Part shown: positions 15,794 to 24,233 of the stretch, piece by piece
Position numbering within the stretch: position 1 is the stretch's first letter
Layout: every line of letters starts with the position of its first letter
Assembly (NCBI RefSeq): GCF_002868845.1
Contig: NZ_PKUB01000013.1
Coordinates: forward strand, 1 to 43,535
Length of the DNA: 43,535 nucleotides
DNA from: Desulfuromonas sp.
GTDB lineage: Bacteria; Desulfobacterota; Desulfuromonadia; Desulfuromonadales; BM501
Direction: 5' to 3'
Position numbers and translations under genes: made by a program
Notes under the pieces: generated by a model
Told to the model about the DNA's origin: nothing
What the model saw: only the letters and a program-made list of their open reading frames with translations
Databases searched by the model: none

Positions 15794-17371
15794 ATGGCGA
15801 TTCATTCAGCGGGCCGGCAGGAAGAAAAGCTGGTCACCGCACTTATTGATATCGGCAAGGAACTGGCCTCAACCATTGAACTGGAGGAGCTTCTTAACCG
15901 CATCCTGCGCATCTCCCGGGAAGTGTTCCGGTTCGAGAACGCAATTATTCGTCTCCTTGAAGAGAAACGCGGGGTGCTGGTGACTGCCGCTTCCTATGGC
16001 TACGAGGAGGAGGCGACCGGGCCAGAGATCACGGTGGGCCAAGGGGTCATGGGGCAGGTGGCCCGGGATGGAGAGCCGATCCTGCTGACCGATATCGCCT
16101 CGCATCCCGATTACGTCCCGGGGATCAGCGGGGCCCGTAGCGAACTGGCGGTGCCCCTGGTGGCCAGGGACAGGGTGATCGGGGTCTTCAACGTGGAGAG
16201 CCCCCGTCCCCACGCCTTTTCCCGGGGCGATATCGCCCCGCTCATGACCATGGCCGGCCAGGCCGCTATCGCCATCGAGAATGCCCGCCTCTACCAGAAC
16301 CTCAAGGGGATGTCGGAGCGCTACCAGAAACTCCACCAGTTTAATGGCAGTATCCTGCAAAGCGCCAATCTCGGAATCTACACCGTTGATAACGAGATGC
16401 GGGTCACTTCCTGGAACCGCCGCATCGAAGACATGAGCGGGATGGCCGAGAGCGAAGTCCTCGGACACAGCCTGTTCCGGATCTTCCCCGGGCTTGAGGG
16501 GGAGGGTTTTGCCGATCGGGTACACAAGGTTTTCGATACGGGCATGCCGGAGAAATTCCGACTCGCCCATCGCGACCACCGGGGGGAGATGCGTTTCCAG
16601 AAGAGGCGCCTGGCCCCCCTGAAGGAGGACGGCAAGACCGTCGGGGTGGTGGTGATCGTCGAGGACGTCACCGAATTCCGCAGGCTTCTCGACCAGACCC
16701 TTCAGTCGGAAAAGCTCGCCGAGGTCGGGAGGCTATCGGCAGGGATCGCCCACGAAATCAACAACCCCCTGGCGGTTATCGCCTACGGGGCCCAGTTGCT
16801 GCAAAGGGAGGAGAACCTGTCTTCCTTCCAGAAGGAGCTTGTCGAGAGGGTGGAGAGCGAGGTCGAACGGCTCAAGGCCCTGACCGGAGGACTGCTGTCC
16901 TTCTCCAGGGGGCAGGGGGCCGCCAAGAGGTGGGTCGACCTCAACGAGATCCTTCAGGACGTGCTGCGCCTGGTGCGCTACGAGGTGACCCGCCACTCCA
17001 TTGTCTTGAAGGAGTCCTACGGGGAAGTTCCGGTTCTCCAGGCCGATCCCAACAAGCTCAAGCAGGTATTTATCAACCTGATTCTTAACGCGGCCCAGGC
17101 CATGAAGGAGGGGGGGACCCTTTCCGTGGAGACCCGGCCCGCCGGGGAGGGGATGTTGGAGGCGGTTGTGTCCGATTCGGGCGCCGGCATTCCCCCGGAG
17201 GTGCGGAAACGGATTTTCGAGCCCTTTTTTACCACCAAGAAGGAAGGGGAGGGGACCGGTTTGGGTCTGTATATTTGCCGTAACATCGTGCTGGAGCACG
17301 AGGGGCGTCTGGAGCTCGAATCGGCTGTGGGGAAGGGGACTACCTTCCGGGTTTTTCTCCCGGCAGAGTAG
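15794..17371 (+). CDS. Sensor histidine kinase, GAF-PAS-HisKA-HATPase
   Basis: A 525-residue cytoplasmic kinase without membrane segments. GAF covers about 15-165 (ALIDIGKELAST to AIAIENARLYQNL), PAS about 190-300 (ILQSANLGIYTVDNEMRVTSWNRRIEDMSG). The dimerisation domain carries His320 in GRLSAGIAHEINNPLAVI. The ATPase domain has the N box (FINLILNAAQAM), G1 (DSGAGIPPE) and G2 (GEGTGLGLYIC). The HEINNPL box and the absence of a receiver are like NtrB-type kinases that work with sigma-54 activators, but no response-regulator gene is adjacent. The ATG at 15794 is chosen for AAAAGGA 7 bases upstream; GTG 15728 and ATG 15761 are in frame without a ribosome site. It lies directly upstream of glnK, so a nitrogen role is possible but unproven. 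Confidence 0.85.
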   Translation: MAIHSAGRQEEKLVTALIDIGKELASTIELEELLNRILRISREVFRFENAIIRLLEEKRGVLVTAASYGYEEEATGPEITVGQGVMGQVARDGEPILLTDIASHPDYVPGISGARSELAVPLVARDRVIGVFNVESPRPHAFSRGDIAPLMTMAGQAAIAIENARLYQNLKGMSERYQKLHQFNGSILQSANLGIYTVDNEMRVTSWNRRIEDMSGMAESEVLGHSLFRIFPGLEGEGFADRVHKVFDTGMPEKFRLAHRDHRGEMRFQKRRLAPLKEDGKTVGVVVIVEDVTEFRRLLDQTLQSEKLAEVGRLSAGIAHEINNPLAVIAYGAQLLQREENLSSFQKELVERVESEVERLKALTGGLLSFSRGQGAAKRWVDLNEILQDVLRLVRYEVTRHSIVLKESYGEVPVLQADPNKLKQVFINLILNAAQAMKEGGTLSVETRPAGEGMLEAVVSDSGAGIPPEVRKRIFEPFFTTKKEGEGTGLGLYICRNIVLEHEGRLELESAVGKGTTFRVFLPAE

Positions 17372-17470
17372 CTGCTTTTGCATGCTCAGGCCCTGCACAG
17401 GGTGCAAAAAAAACAGGCATATTCTGTATTCAAAAAGCCATATGTTGCTGAAAGATAAGGGAAAAAAGTT

Positions 17471-17487
17471 TTGGCACAGCCTGTGCT
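17471..17487 (+). promoter_or_regulatory. Sigma-54 (-24/-12) promoter of glnK-amtB
   Basis: TTGGCACAGCCTGTGCT: GG at 17473-17474 and GC at 17485-17486 with exactly ten bases between, and TGGCAC matching the -24 consensus fully. The start would be near 17498, giving a leader of about 200 nt before glnK. Confidence 0.8.
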
Positions 17488-17494
17488 ACTATAG

Positions 17495-18037
<543 letters not shown>

Positions 18038-18081
18038 AAAACCATTGGCCAACTGAGAAAAAAGCTCAAGGAGGTATAAAA

Positions 18082-19467
18082 ATGAAGAAACTTGTTTCCC
18101 TTACCCTGGCGGGCCTGCTCTTTGCCCTGCCCACCCTGGCCCTGGCTGAGGATGCCCCGGTCTCCGAGATGACCTACATCCTGAATTCTTTCTCTTTCCT
18201 TGTCATGGGCATCCTGGTTATGTGGATGGCTGCAGGCTTCGGCATGCTCGAGTCAGGCCTCGTTCGTTACAAGAACGTCGCCACTATCTGCCTGAAGAAC
18301 ATTTCCCTCTTCGGCATCGCCGGGATCCTCTTCTATGTGACCGGTTACAACCTGATGTATGCCGGGGTCGACGGCGGTTTCATCGGCTCCTTCGGGCCCT
18401 GGGCGGCTGACGACGCCGCGGCCCTCGCCGGCGACTACTCCGCCGGGTACTCGGCCTCGTCTGACTGGTTCTTCCAGATGGTCTTCTGCGGCGCGGCCTG
18501 CTCCATCGTGTCCGGTTGCGTGGCCGAGCGTATCAAGCTGTGGTCCTTCCTGCTCTTCTGCGCCATCCTGTGCGGCATCATCTACCCCATCCAGGGTTCC
18601 TGGGGCTGGGGCGGCGGCTGGCTCTCCGAGATGGGTTTCGCCGACTACGCCGGCTCGACCATTGTGCACTCGGTCGGCGGTTGGGCCGCATTGACTGGCG
18701 CCATCATCCTCGGCGCCCGTAAGGGCAAGTATGGCAAGAACGGCCGTGTCAACCCGATGCCCGGTTCCAACATCCCCCTGGCGACCCTCGGTACCTTCAT
18801 CCTGTGGATGGGTTGGTACGGCTTCAACTGCGGTTCGGTCCTCGCCCTGGGCGATGCCGCCTCGGTGATCGAGATGGGCAACGTTATCGCCAACACCAAC
18901 CTGGCTGCCTGCGGCGGCATGATTGCCGCGATGGCGATGGTTCAGATCCTCTACAAGAAGGTCGACGTGACCATGGGCCTCAACGGCGCTTTGGCCGGCC
19001 TGGTCTCCATCACCGCCGGCCCGGCCACCCCGTCCCTCGGCGCGGCGACCCTGATCGGCGCCGTTGGCGGCATCCTCGTTGTGCTGGCCGTTCCCTTCTT
19101 CGACAAGCTCAAGATCGACGACGTGGTCGGCGCTCTCTCGGTCCACCTGGTCTGCGGCATCTGGGGCACCATGGCCGTTCCCTTCACCGACAGCGGCGCG
19201 AGCTTTGTTACCCAGTTCATCGGTGTGGCCGCCACCGGGGCCTTTGTTGTCATCGCCTCCTCGATCGTCTGGATCGCCCTCAAGGCCACCATCGGAATCC
19301 GCGCCTCCGAGGAAGATGAACTCCGCGGACTCGACCTCGCCGAGATCGGCATGGAAGCCTACCCCGATTTCCAGAGCGTCAACATCGGCGGCGTGGGCGT
19401 CGGCTCCAGCCTCGGTGCCGCTCAGGCTGCCGCCCGGGTCGTCACCGAGCCGGTGAAACAGGCATAG
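18082..19467 (+). CDS. amtB: Ammonium transporter AmtB
   Basis: A 461-residue inner-membrane channel protein with a cleavable signal peptide (MKKLVSLTLAGLLFALPTLALA-ED), then eleven hydrophobic segments. The twin pore histidines are seen in TIVHSVGGWAALTGA and LSVHLVCGIWGTMAV, and the family motif around MWMAAGFGMLESGLVRYKN is intact. The cytoplasmic tail (ASEEDELRGLDLAEIGMEAYPDFQ) carries the RG-D-E-HGE-like region found in Amt proteins. AAGGAGG precedes the ATG. It forms an operon with glnK, whose product gates it; a TorF-like porin gene follows. Confidence 0.96.
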   Translation: MKKLVSLTLAGLLFALPTLALAEDAPVSEMTYILNSFSFLVMGILVMWMAAGFGMLESGLVRYKNVATICLKNISLFGIAGILFYVTGYNLMYAGVDGGFIGSFGPWAADDAAALAGDYSAGYSASSDWFFQMVFCGAACSIVSGCVAERIKLWSFLLFCAILCGIIYPIQGSWGWGGGWLSEMGFADYAGSTIVHSVGGWAALTGAIILGARKGKYGKNGRVNPMPGSNIPLATLGTFILWMGWYGFNCGSVLALGDAASVIEMGNVIANTNLAACGGMIAAMAMVQILYKKVDVTMGLNGALAGLVSITAGPATPSLGAATLIGAVGGILVVLAVPFFDKLKIDDVVGALSVHLVCGIWGTMAVPFTDSGASFVTQFIGVAATGAFVVIASSIVWIALKATIGIRASEEDELRGLDLAEIGMEAYPDFQSVNIGGVGVGSSLGAAQAAARVVTEPVKQA

Positions 19468-19523
19468 ATCTGGCAAAGACTGTTCAGCGCCTCGAATTTG
19501 GACTGGTTTTGTAATGTCGCTTC

Positions 19524-19550
19524 CTGGAGGGCCCGATGGGGGCCCTCCAG
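19524..19550 (+). other. Strong hairpin between amtB and the porin gene
   Basis: Perfect 11-bp stem CTGGAGGGCCC / GGGCCCTCCAG with a 5-base loop, not followed by T. Without a U tract it is more likely an mRNA 3'-end stabiliser or processing site that sets different levels for amtB and the downstream porin than a terminator. Confidence 0.6.
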
Positions 19551-19584
19551 GGAAAAACCCTCAAGAAATAAGGAGAACAGAAGG

Positions 19585-20298
19585 ATGAAGAAGTTTTTTG
19601 TTGTGCTGGCTGCCATGATGATGATCGGTTCCGTCTCCCCCGCCTTTGCTGAAATCGAAGTCAGCGGCGACGCTTATGTGAGCATTAACAGCATGTACCT
19701 CTGGAGAGGGTTTGACCTGAGCGCAGACGACAGCTTCGTTGCGCAGCCTGGGGCCGACGTCAGTTTCGGCGGGTTCAGCCTCGGCTGGTGGGGCAACATG
19801 AGCGAGAATACCGGGGAGATGAACGAGGTCGATCTGGTTCTCGACTACTCCTTTGACCTCGGGGAATTGGTTTCCATGAGCATCGGCAACATCCTCTACG
19901 ATGTGGACGGCTTCAAGACGACCAACGAGCTTTACCTCGGTGTGAGCCTGAATACTGTTCTCGAGCCTTCCCTGACCATTTACTACGATTATGACGAGTG
20001 CGAAGAGACGGGTGCCTTTTACACCTTCTCCGTCGGGCACGGTTTCGACCTCGCAGAGAACATCGGCCTGGGCATCGGTGCCCTGGTCAGCTACAACCAG
20101 GAGTCCGATTTCGCGGTCGGCAATTACAGCGACCTGCACAATGCCGAACTGAGCCTCGGCCTCGATTACTCGGTGACCGACCAGATCGTCGTCAGTCCTG
20201 CAGTGATCTACTCCACTCCCATGAGCGACGACGCCGAGGACATCTCCGGCATCGACGACGAGTTCATGGGTGGTGTGACCGTGGCCCTGAATTTCTAA
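19585..20298 (+). CDS. Outer-membrane TorF/Gcw_chp-type putative porin
   Basis: A 237-residue protein with signal peptide MKKFFVVLAAMMMIGSVSPAFA-EIE, then alternating strands with aromatic ends and a final Phe (VTVALNF), the pattern of an outer-membrane beta barrel. The stretch YLWRGFDLSADDSFVAQPGADVSFGGFSLGWWGN matches the Gcw_chp family (TorF-like putative porins), including the RG turn and the G-x-W motif near residues 20-60. Members often sit beside glnK and amtB, as here, which suggests a channel for ammonium or small nitrogen compounds across the outer membrane; no transport activity is known to me. It has AGGAG just upstream and a strong terminator after it. Confidence 0.75.
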   Translation: MKKFFVVLAAMMMIGSVSPAFAEIEVSGDAYVSINSMYLWRGFDLSADDSFVAQPGADVSFGGFSLGWWGNMSENTGEMNEVDLVLDYSFDLGELVSMSIGNILYDVDGFKTTNELYLGVSLNTVLEPSLTIYYDYDECEETGAFYTFSVGHGFDLAENIGLGIGALVSYNQESDFAVGNYSDLHNAELSLGLDYSVTDQIVVSPAVIYSTPMSDDAEDISGIDDEFMGGVTVALNF

Positions 20299-20349
20299 AA
20301 TATCCAAAGTTTATTTGTCGACGATTTTTGCCTCCTGTCGACAACCTTG

Positions 20350-20388
20350 CCGCCATCCCCTCGCCAGGGGATGGCGGACTTTTTTTTT
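20350..20388 (+). terminator. Intrinsic terminator of the glnK-amtB-porin unit
   Basis: Eleven-bp perfect stem CCGCCATCCCC / GGGGATGGCGG with a 6-base loop, then AC and nine T. Confidence 0.95.
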
Positions 20389-20529
20389 AACGATGAAGGA
20401 CTTCTCGTCTTCGCGGACGTTGTACTTCAACCCCCGACATTTTCGTGGACCTCGGCCCCAACTCTTGGAAAAGCAAAAGCGTTGTGCTAGGATGAAAAAA
20501 ACGCACAGGTTGGGGACGCACAACCCTTC

Positions 20530-21324
20530 ATGTCCGACTTTATCAAAGACAACCCGGTCACCAACTTTTCTCGCGGTTTCTTTTCTCCCTTCCGCGCTGG
20601 GCGATTCATATTGGGTTGCCCGCGGCTTTTCAAGTACATCCTCATCCCCTTCATCATCAATACATCGGTCTTTTCCCTCGCCGTCTATTTCGGTCTCAAT
20701 TTTTTCAACGATACGGTTATCCACCGCATTCCCCAAGGGGATGCCTGGTACTGGCTGATCCTCTTTTACACTCTTTGGGTCGTTGCCGCTCTGGCTACGG
20801 CGGTTCTGGTCTTTTTTGCCTTCACCGTGGTGGGGAACCTGATCGCCGCCCCCTTCAATGACCTGCTGTCGGAGCGAACCGAGGAAACTTTGGCCGGGCG
20901 GCGCAACGAGGAACCCTTTTCCCTGGGTGCCTTTGGGAAGGATGTTCGTCGGACCCTGGTGGAGGAGAGCAAGAAAATGCTCTTTTTCGTGCTGGGCATG
21001 GTCCTGCTGCTTCTTCTTAACCTGATCCCCGGCGTGGGGACCATGGTCTATTCGGTCCTTTCGGTTCTGTTCACCCTCTTCTTTCTGGCCGTGGAATACA
21101 CCGGCTTTGTCTTCAGCCGCAAGCGCTCGACTTTCCGGGACCAGCGGCGTTTCATTTTTGGGCGCAAATTTCTCATGCTCGGTTTCGGCGTTGGGTTGCT
21201 TGTTCTTCTGGCTATCCCCTTCCTTCAATTCTTCTGCATCCCCGTTGCGGTGGTCGCCGCGACCCAGTTGTGGTGGGATTGCAGCGGCGGGGGCGGACCC
21301 GCTTCGGACAGGGGGACGCCATGA
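20530..21324 (+). CDS. EI24/CysZ-like integral membrane protein
   Basis: A 264-residue inner-membrane protein with four main hydrophobic segments (about 35-60, 72-105, 145-175, 215-245). The motif NLIAAPFNDLLSERTEE after the second segment is the hallmark of the EI24 domain, whose best-known bacterial member is CysZ, a sulfate permease. The N-terminal FSRGFFSPFRAGRFILGCPRLFKYILIPFIIN also fits. Sulfate transport is likely for true CysZ, but no cysteine biosynthesis gene is near, so the substrate is uncertain. Its stop codon overlaps the ATG of the next gene (ATGA at 21321), so the two are translationally coupled. Confidence 0.8.
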   Translation: MSDFIKDNPVTNFSRGFFSPFRAGRFILGCPRLFKYILIPFIINTSVFSLAVYFGLNFFNDTVIHRIPQGDAWYWLILFYTLWVVAALATAVLVFFAFTVVGNLIAAPFNDLLSERTEETLAGRRNEEPFSLGAFGKDVRRTLVEESKKMLFFVLGMVLLLLLNLIPGVGTMVYSVLSVLFTLFFLAVEYTGFVFSRKRSTFRDQRRFIFGRKFLMLGFGVGLLVLLAIPFLQFFCIPVAVVAATQLWWDCSGGGGPASDRGTP

Positions 21325-22094
21325 GGCAGATTGCCATTGCGGCGGCCAAGGCGGGGGGACGTTTGCTGTTGCAGAAATTCGGTTGTTCTCTGCAGGTCCA
21401 CCTCAAGGGGGAGGTGGACCTGGTCACCGAGGCCGACCGGGCCTCGGAGGAGGCGATCGTCACGGTGATCCGCAGCACTTTCCCGCGGCACGATATCCTC
21501 GCCGAGGAAAAGGACCACGGCCGCATATGTTCTGACTATCGTTGGATCATCGACCCCCTGGACGGGACCACGAACTATACGCACGGCTTTCCGTGGTTCG
21601 CCGTCTCCATCGCGCTTGAGGTCCGGGGGGAGGTGACCCTAGGGGTCGTTTACAATCCGTTTCACCAGGAGTTGTTCCTTGCCGAAAAGGGCAAAGGGTC
21701 CTTTTTGAACGACATTCAAATCCAGGTCTCCAGCACCGGCCGTCTCGACCGGGCCCTTTTGGGCACGGGTTTCCCCTATGATCGTAAGACCAGTCCGGTC
21801 AACAACTATGATCATTTTATTCATTTTCAGCAGAGCGCCCAGGCCTGCCGCCGCGCCGGGGCGGCGAGTCTGGACCTTGCTTACGTCGCCGCCGGGCGGC
21901 TGGACGGATTCTGGGAGATGAAACTCAAACCCTGGGATCTTGCGGCGGGCAAAATCCTCATCGAGGAGGCCGGGGGCGAGATCAGCGACTTCAACGGACA
22001 AGACCTGGATATCTATGGCAGGGAGTGCCTTGCCAGCAACGGATTCATCCACAGGGACATGGCGGAGATTCTTCAGAAAGGAGAAAGGCCCTGA
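21321..22094 (+). CDS. suhB: Inositol monophosphatase family phosphatase
   Basis: A 257-residue cytoplasmic Mg2+-dependent phosphatase. Metal-site motifs are all present: AEEKD near residue 64, IIDPLDGTTNYTHGFPWFAVSIAL near 77, and WDLAAGKILIEEAGGEISDF near 206. The family acts on inositol-1-phosphate and related sugar phosphates, and SuhB also takes part in rRNA antitermination in enterobacteria. The start is the ATG at 21321 overlapping the upstream stop; a longer frame from 21270 lies inside the EI24 gene. An unrelated promoter begins 70 bases after the stop. Confidence 0.88.
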   Translation: MRQIAIAAAKAGGRLLLQKFGCSLQVHLKGEVDLVTEADRASEEAIVTVIRSTFPRHDILAEEKDHGRICSDYRWIIDPLDGTTNYTHGFPWFAVSIALEVRGEVTLGVVYNPFHQELFLAEKGKGSFLNDIQIQVSSTGRLDRALLGTGFPYDRKTSPVNNYDHFIHFQQSAQACRRAGAASLDLAYVAAGRLDGFWEMKLKPWDLAAGKILIEEAGGEISDFNGQDLDIYGRECLASNGFIHRDMAEILQKGERP

Positions 22095-22163
22095 CCGGGC
22101 GTTATTGCCTGAGGCGACTGGGTTCACCCTGGGCAGGGGCAAAGAAATTCACAGAGGGTGTTG

Positions 22164-22172
22164 TGTTATAAT
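22164..22172 (+). promoter_or_regulatory. Extended -10 promoter for the small gene at 22284
   Basis: TGTTATAAT: a perfect TATAAT preceded by the TGn extension, with no good -35 at 16-18 bases. It predicts a start near 22179 and a leader of about 105 nt that is rich in short GC inverted repeats (for example CCCG-TT-CGGG). Confidence 0.55.
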
Positions 22173-22283
22173 GTTTTTACGCAAAACCGATTTCGTGGAA
22201 AGGTTTTCGAGTCCCGCGTGTCCCGTTCGGGAAGGAATCGGCGGGCAGGCGGGAAGATGTGGGTACACGCAAAAGGAGGTAGC

Positions 22284-22499
22284 ATGACCGATCTGAACAA
22301 CAGGGCGGAAACGTCGGTGGAGTCCGGTATGGGAAGAAACCTCGAACGCCTGGATCAGGATCTCGACATCATGGAAAGGCACGAGGCTGCGATGGCCGAG
22401 GTCGAGGGTGAAATCCAGGAGTCGATGCGCAGGTGGGATCGCGAGTACAAGGATGCTCGCCTGCACAGCGTGCCTCGATCACGAAAACACATGCGCTGA
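22284..22499 (+). CDS. Small charged helical protein, unknown function
   Basis: A 71-residue soluble protein, almost wholly alpha-helical by composition (ERLDQDLDIMERHEAAMAEVEGEIQESMRRWDREYK), with hydrophobic positions spaced for a short coiled coil. There is no Cys and no signal peptide. AAAAGGAGGT 5 bases before the ATG is an excellent ribosome site, its own promoter lies at 22164, and a terminator shared with the convergent gene follows. I do not recognise the family; strong expression signals suggest an abundant or stress-related small protein (inference). Confidence 0.7.
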   Translation: MTDLNNRAETSVESGMGRNLERLDQDLDIMERHEAAMAEVEGEIQESMRRWDREYKDARLHSVPRSRKHMR

Positions 22500-22534
22500 G
22501 AAACAGAGAGTCACTTTACCTTACGATGGAAAAC

Positions 22535-22564
22535 AAAAGGCCCCTCGTCTCCGGGGGGCCTTTT
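22535..22564. terminator. Bidirectional terminator between two convergent small genes
   Basis: AAAAGGCCCC / GGGGCCTTTT, 10 bp, with a 10-base loop. T runs occur on both strands, so it can serve the gene ending at 22499 and the leftward gene ending at 22590. Confidence 0.8.
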
Positions 22565-22589
22565 ACATTCTGTCATATTCACTTTTGCG

Positions 22590-22988
22590 TTAATGTCTTG
22601 TCTCTTCCGGCGGCTGCTCCTCGCTTGACGCCATCGTTTCGGGCGTGTGGTCGGTTTGGAGGTCCGCGATTTCCCTTTCATGGGTCGCCGCATTTTCTTT
22701 GAGACCGTGCAACTTTTCGAAAAGGCCTTGGACGTTCTGGTTCCCGAAAATGTCCGCTTCGCCGGCGTCCCGAAGCTGGTCGATCTGCCTGCCTAGTTCG
22801 GCATGATCCGCGGCAATCTGCTTCTGGAGGGAGGCCAGGTCGATCTTTTTCTGTACCAGTCGCTTGTACTGTCCAGCCCTGAAAGTGGTCGCGTTCCAGG
22901 TTTTGAGTGTTGCGTCCCACCATGTTTCGATTTTGCCGGGATGTTTCTCGCCCTGATGTTCTTCCGTTGGCTGATTATTCTCGGTCAT
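22590..22988 (-). CDS. Small coiled-coil protein, unknown function
   Basis: A 132-residue soluble acidic protein. Residues 1-20 are polar and likely disordered (TENNQPTEEHQGEKH). Residues 40-115 form two long helices with heptad spacing (LVQKKIDLASLQKQIAADHAELGRQIDQL and LFEKLHGLKENAATHEREIADL). The end is acidic and Pro-rich. There is no Cys, signal peptide or membrane segment. GGAGG lies 5 bases before the ATG. It is convergent with another small helical gene and divergent from fbp. No family was recognised. Confidence 0.7.
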   Translation of the reverse strand: MTENNQPTEEHQGEKHPGKIETWWDATLKTWNATTFRAGQYKRLVQKKIDLASLQKQIAADHAELGRQIDQLRDAGEADIFGNQNVQGLFEKLHGLKENAATHEREIADLQTDHTPETMASSEEQPPEETRH

Positions 22989-23154
22989 GGTTTCCTCCGT
23001 ATCAGGAAAAATAGAGAGGCTGAAATCTGGCCGATTTCAATTCGATAGTAACACCTTTGGGCTGTCCGTCAAGGCGGTCTCCATTCGGAGCGTGCCGGGT
23101 TTTTTCTTGCCGAAGGACTAGAATTATTCTAAAATTCAAAATTGTTTTTATCTT

Positions 23155-23175
23155 GCCCTTCGGGGCGGTTTTTTT
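23155..23175 (+). terminator. UUCG-capped terminator-like hairpin in the fbp leader
   Basis: GCCC-TTCG-GGGC followed by GG and seven T, ending 20 bases before the fbp ATG. The stem has only 4 bp, but a C(UUCG)G tetraloop is unusually stable. It may attenuate fbp or be the end of a transcript from upstream. Confidence 0.4.
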
Positions 23176-23195
23176 GCATAGGGAGTGAAAACAAG

Positions 23196-24137
23196 ATGGC
23201 AGAACCGGGAAAGACACCCTTTCAGGTCGATCTTCGGCGGTATCTTCGCGAGCAGGATGAGGACCGGAACCTGACCCGCCTCATCTGCGAGATCGCAGAG
23301 GCTTCCAAGTACATCGTCAACTCGATCCGCACAGGTGATCTTGGAGTTGCCGGAACCTCCAACCTCTATGGAGAGCAGCAGTTGGCTCTGGATGTCCTCT
23401 CCGACCGCATCCTGCGCAAGCGTCTCGCTCATTCGGGAGTCGTGGCCAATATCGCCTCCGAAGAGTCTCCGGAAATCCTTCCCATTTCGCCTGACTGCGA
23501 AGGGAAATTCTCGGTGGCCTACGATCCCCTCGACGGTTCCTCCCTGGTCGATGTTAACCTCGCGGTGGGAACCATCGTCTCCATCTACGAGGGGTGCGAC
23601 CTGCTCCAGCCTGGCCGCAACCAGGTGGCGGCCCTCTACATCCTTTACGGGCCCCGCACCACGATGGTTCTGAGCACCGGCAACGGGGTCCACGAATTCG
23701 CCATGAATAAGCTCATGGAATACACCCTGACCCGTGAAAACATCACCGTGGAGTCGAGCGGCAGCATCTACTCCCCCGGGGGGCAGCGCAACAAGTACAC
23801 CTCTGGGGTCGAGAAGTTCGTGGGACAACTGGAGGAGAACGGTTCCAAGCTGCGCTACAGTGGGGGGTTCGTCCCCGACATCAACCAGATTCTGATGAAG
23901 GGTAAGGGGATTTTCTTCTATCCCCACCTTCAAGGCGCGCCGGATGGAAAGCTGCGGGTTCTCTTCGAACTCAACCCCATGGCCTACCTCATCGAGCAGG
24001 CGGGCGGCGCGGCTTCGACGGGACGCGAGCGCATTCTCGATCTGACGCCAGAGGGGATCGAAGCCCGGGCCCCGGTCTTTATCGGGAGCAAGGAGTTGGT
24101 GGCAAAAGCCGAGGAATATGTCGCCGCCCACGGCTAG
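23196..24137 (+). CDS. fbp: Class I fructose-1,6-bisphosphatase
   Basis: A 313-residue gluconeogenic enzyme that removes the 1-phosphate of fructose-1,6-bisphosphate. Metal-binding motifs are present: ASEESPE near residue 88 and AYDPLDGSSLVDVNLAVGTIVSIYEG near 110-135. The sugar-phosphate loop (YSGGFVPDINQILMKGKGIFFYP) and LFELNPMAYLIEQAGGAASTGRERILDL are also standard. It is needed when growing on acetate, in keeping with the TCA genes beside it. ATG 23196 has GGGAG 10 bases upstream. It is convergent with korC, sharing a bidirectional terminator. Confidence 0.95.
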   Translation: MAEPGKTPFQVDLRRYLREQDEDRNLTRLICEIAEASKYIVNSIRTGDLGVAGTSNLYGEQQLALDVLSDRILRKRLAHSGVVANIASEESPEILPISPDCEGKFSVAYDPLDGSSLVDVNLAVGTIVSIYEGCDLLQPGRNQVAALYILYGPRTTMVLSTGNGVHEFAMNKLMEYTLTRENITVESSGSIYSPGGQRNKYTSGVEKFVGQLEENGSKLRYSGGFVPDINQILMKGKGIFFYPHLQGAPDGKLRVLFELNPMAYLIEQAGGAASTGRERILDLTPEGIEARAPVFIGSKELVAKAEEYVAAHG

Positions 24138-24173
24138 GTGCTGAACCTTTTAAAAATACGGACAATGACAAAC

Positions 24174-24208
24174 AAAAAGCCCGGCAGCGTTTCGCTGCCG
24201 GGCTTTTT
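24174..24208. terminator. Bidirectional terminator between fbp and korC
   Basis: Eleven-bp perfect stem GCCCGGCAGCG / CGCTGCCGGGC with a TTT loop, flanked by AAAAA and TTTTT, so it works on both strands. Confidence 0.95.
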
Positions 24209-24233
24209 GCTTGTCGCAGTATCTAGGACCAGG

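Noticed and set aside
17376-17410. TTTTGCA...TGCAAAA repeat after the kinase gene as its terminator
   Set aside because: The T run comes before the stem in the direction of transcription and A follows it, so it cannot act as an intrinsic terminator for the kinase.
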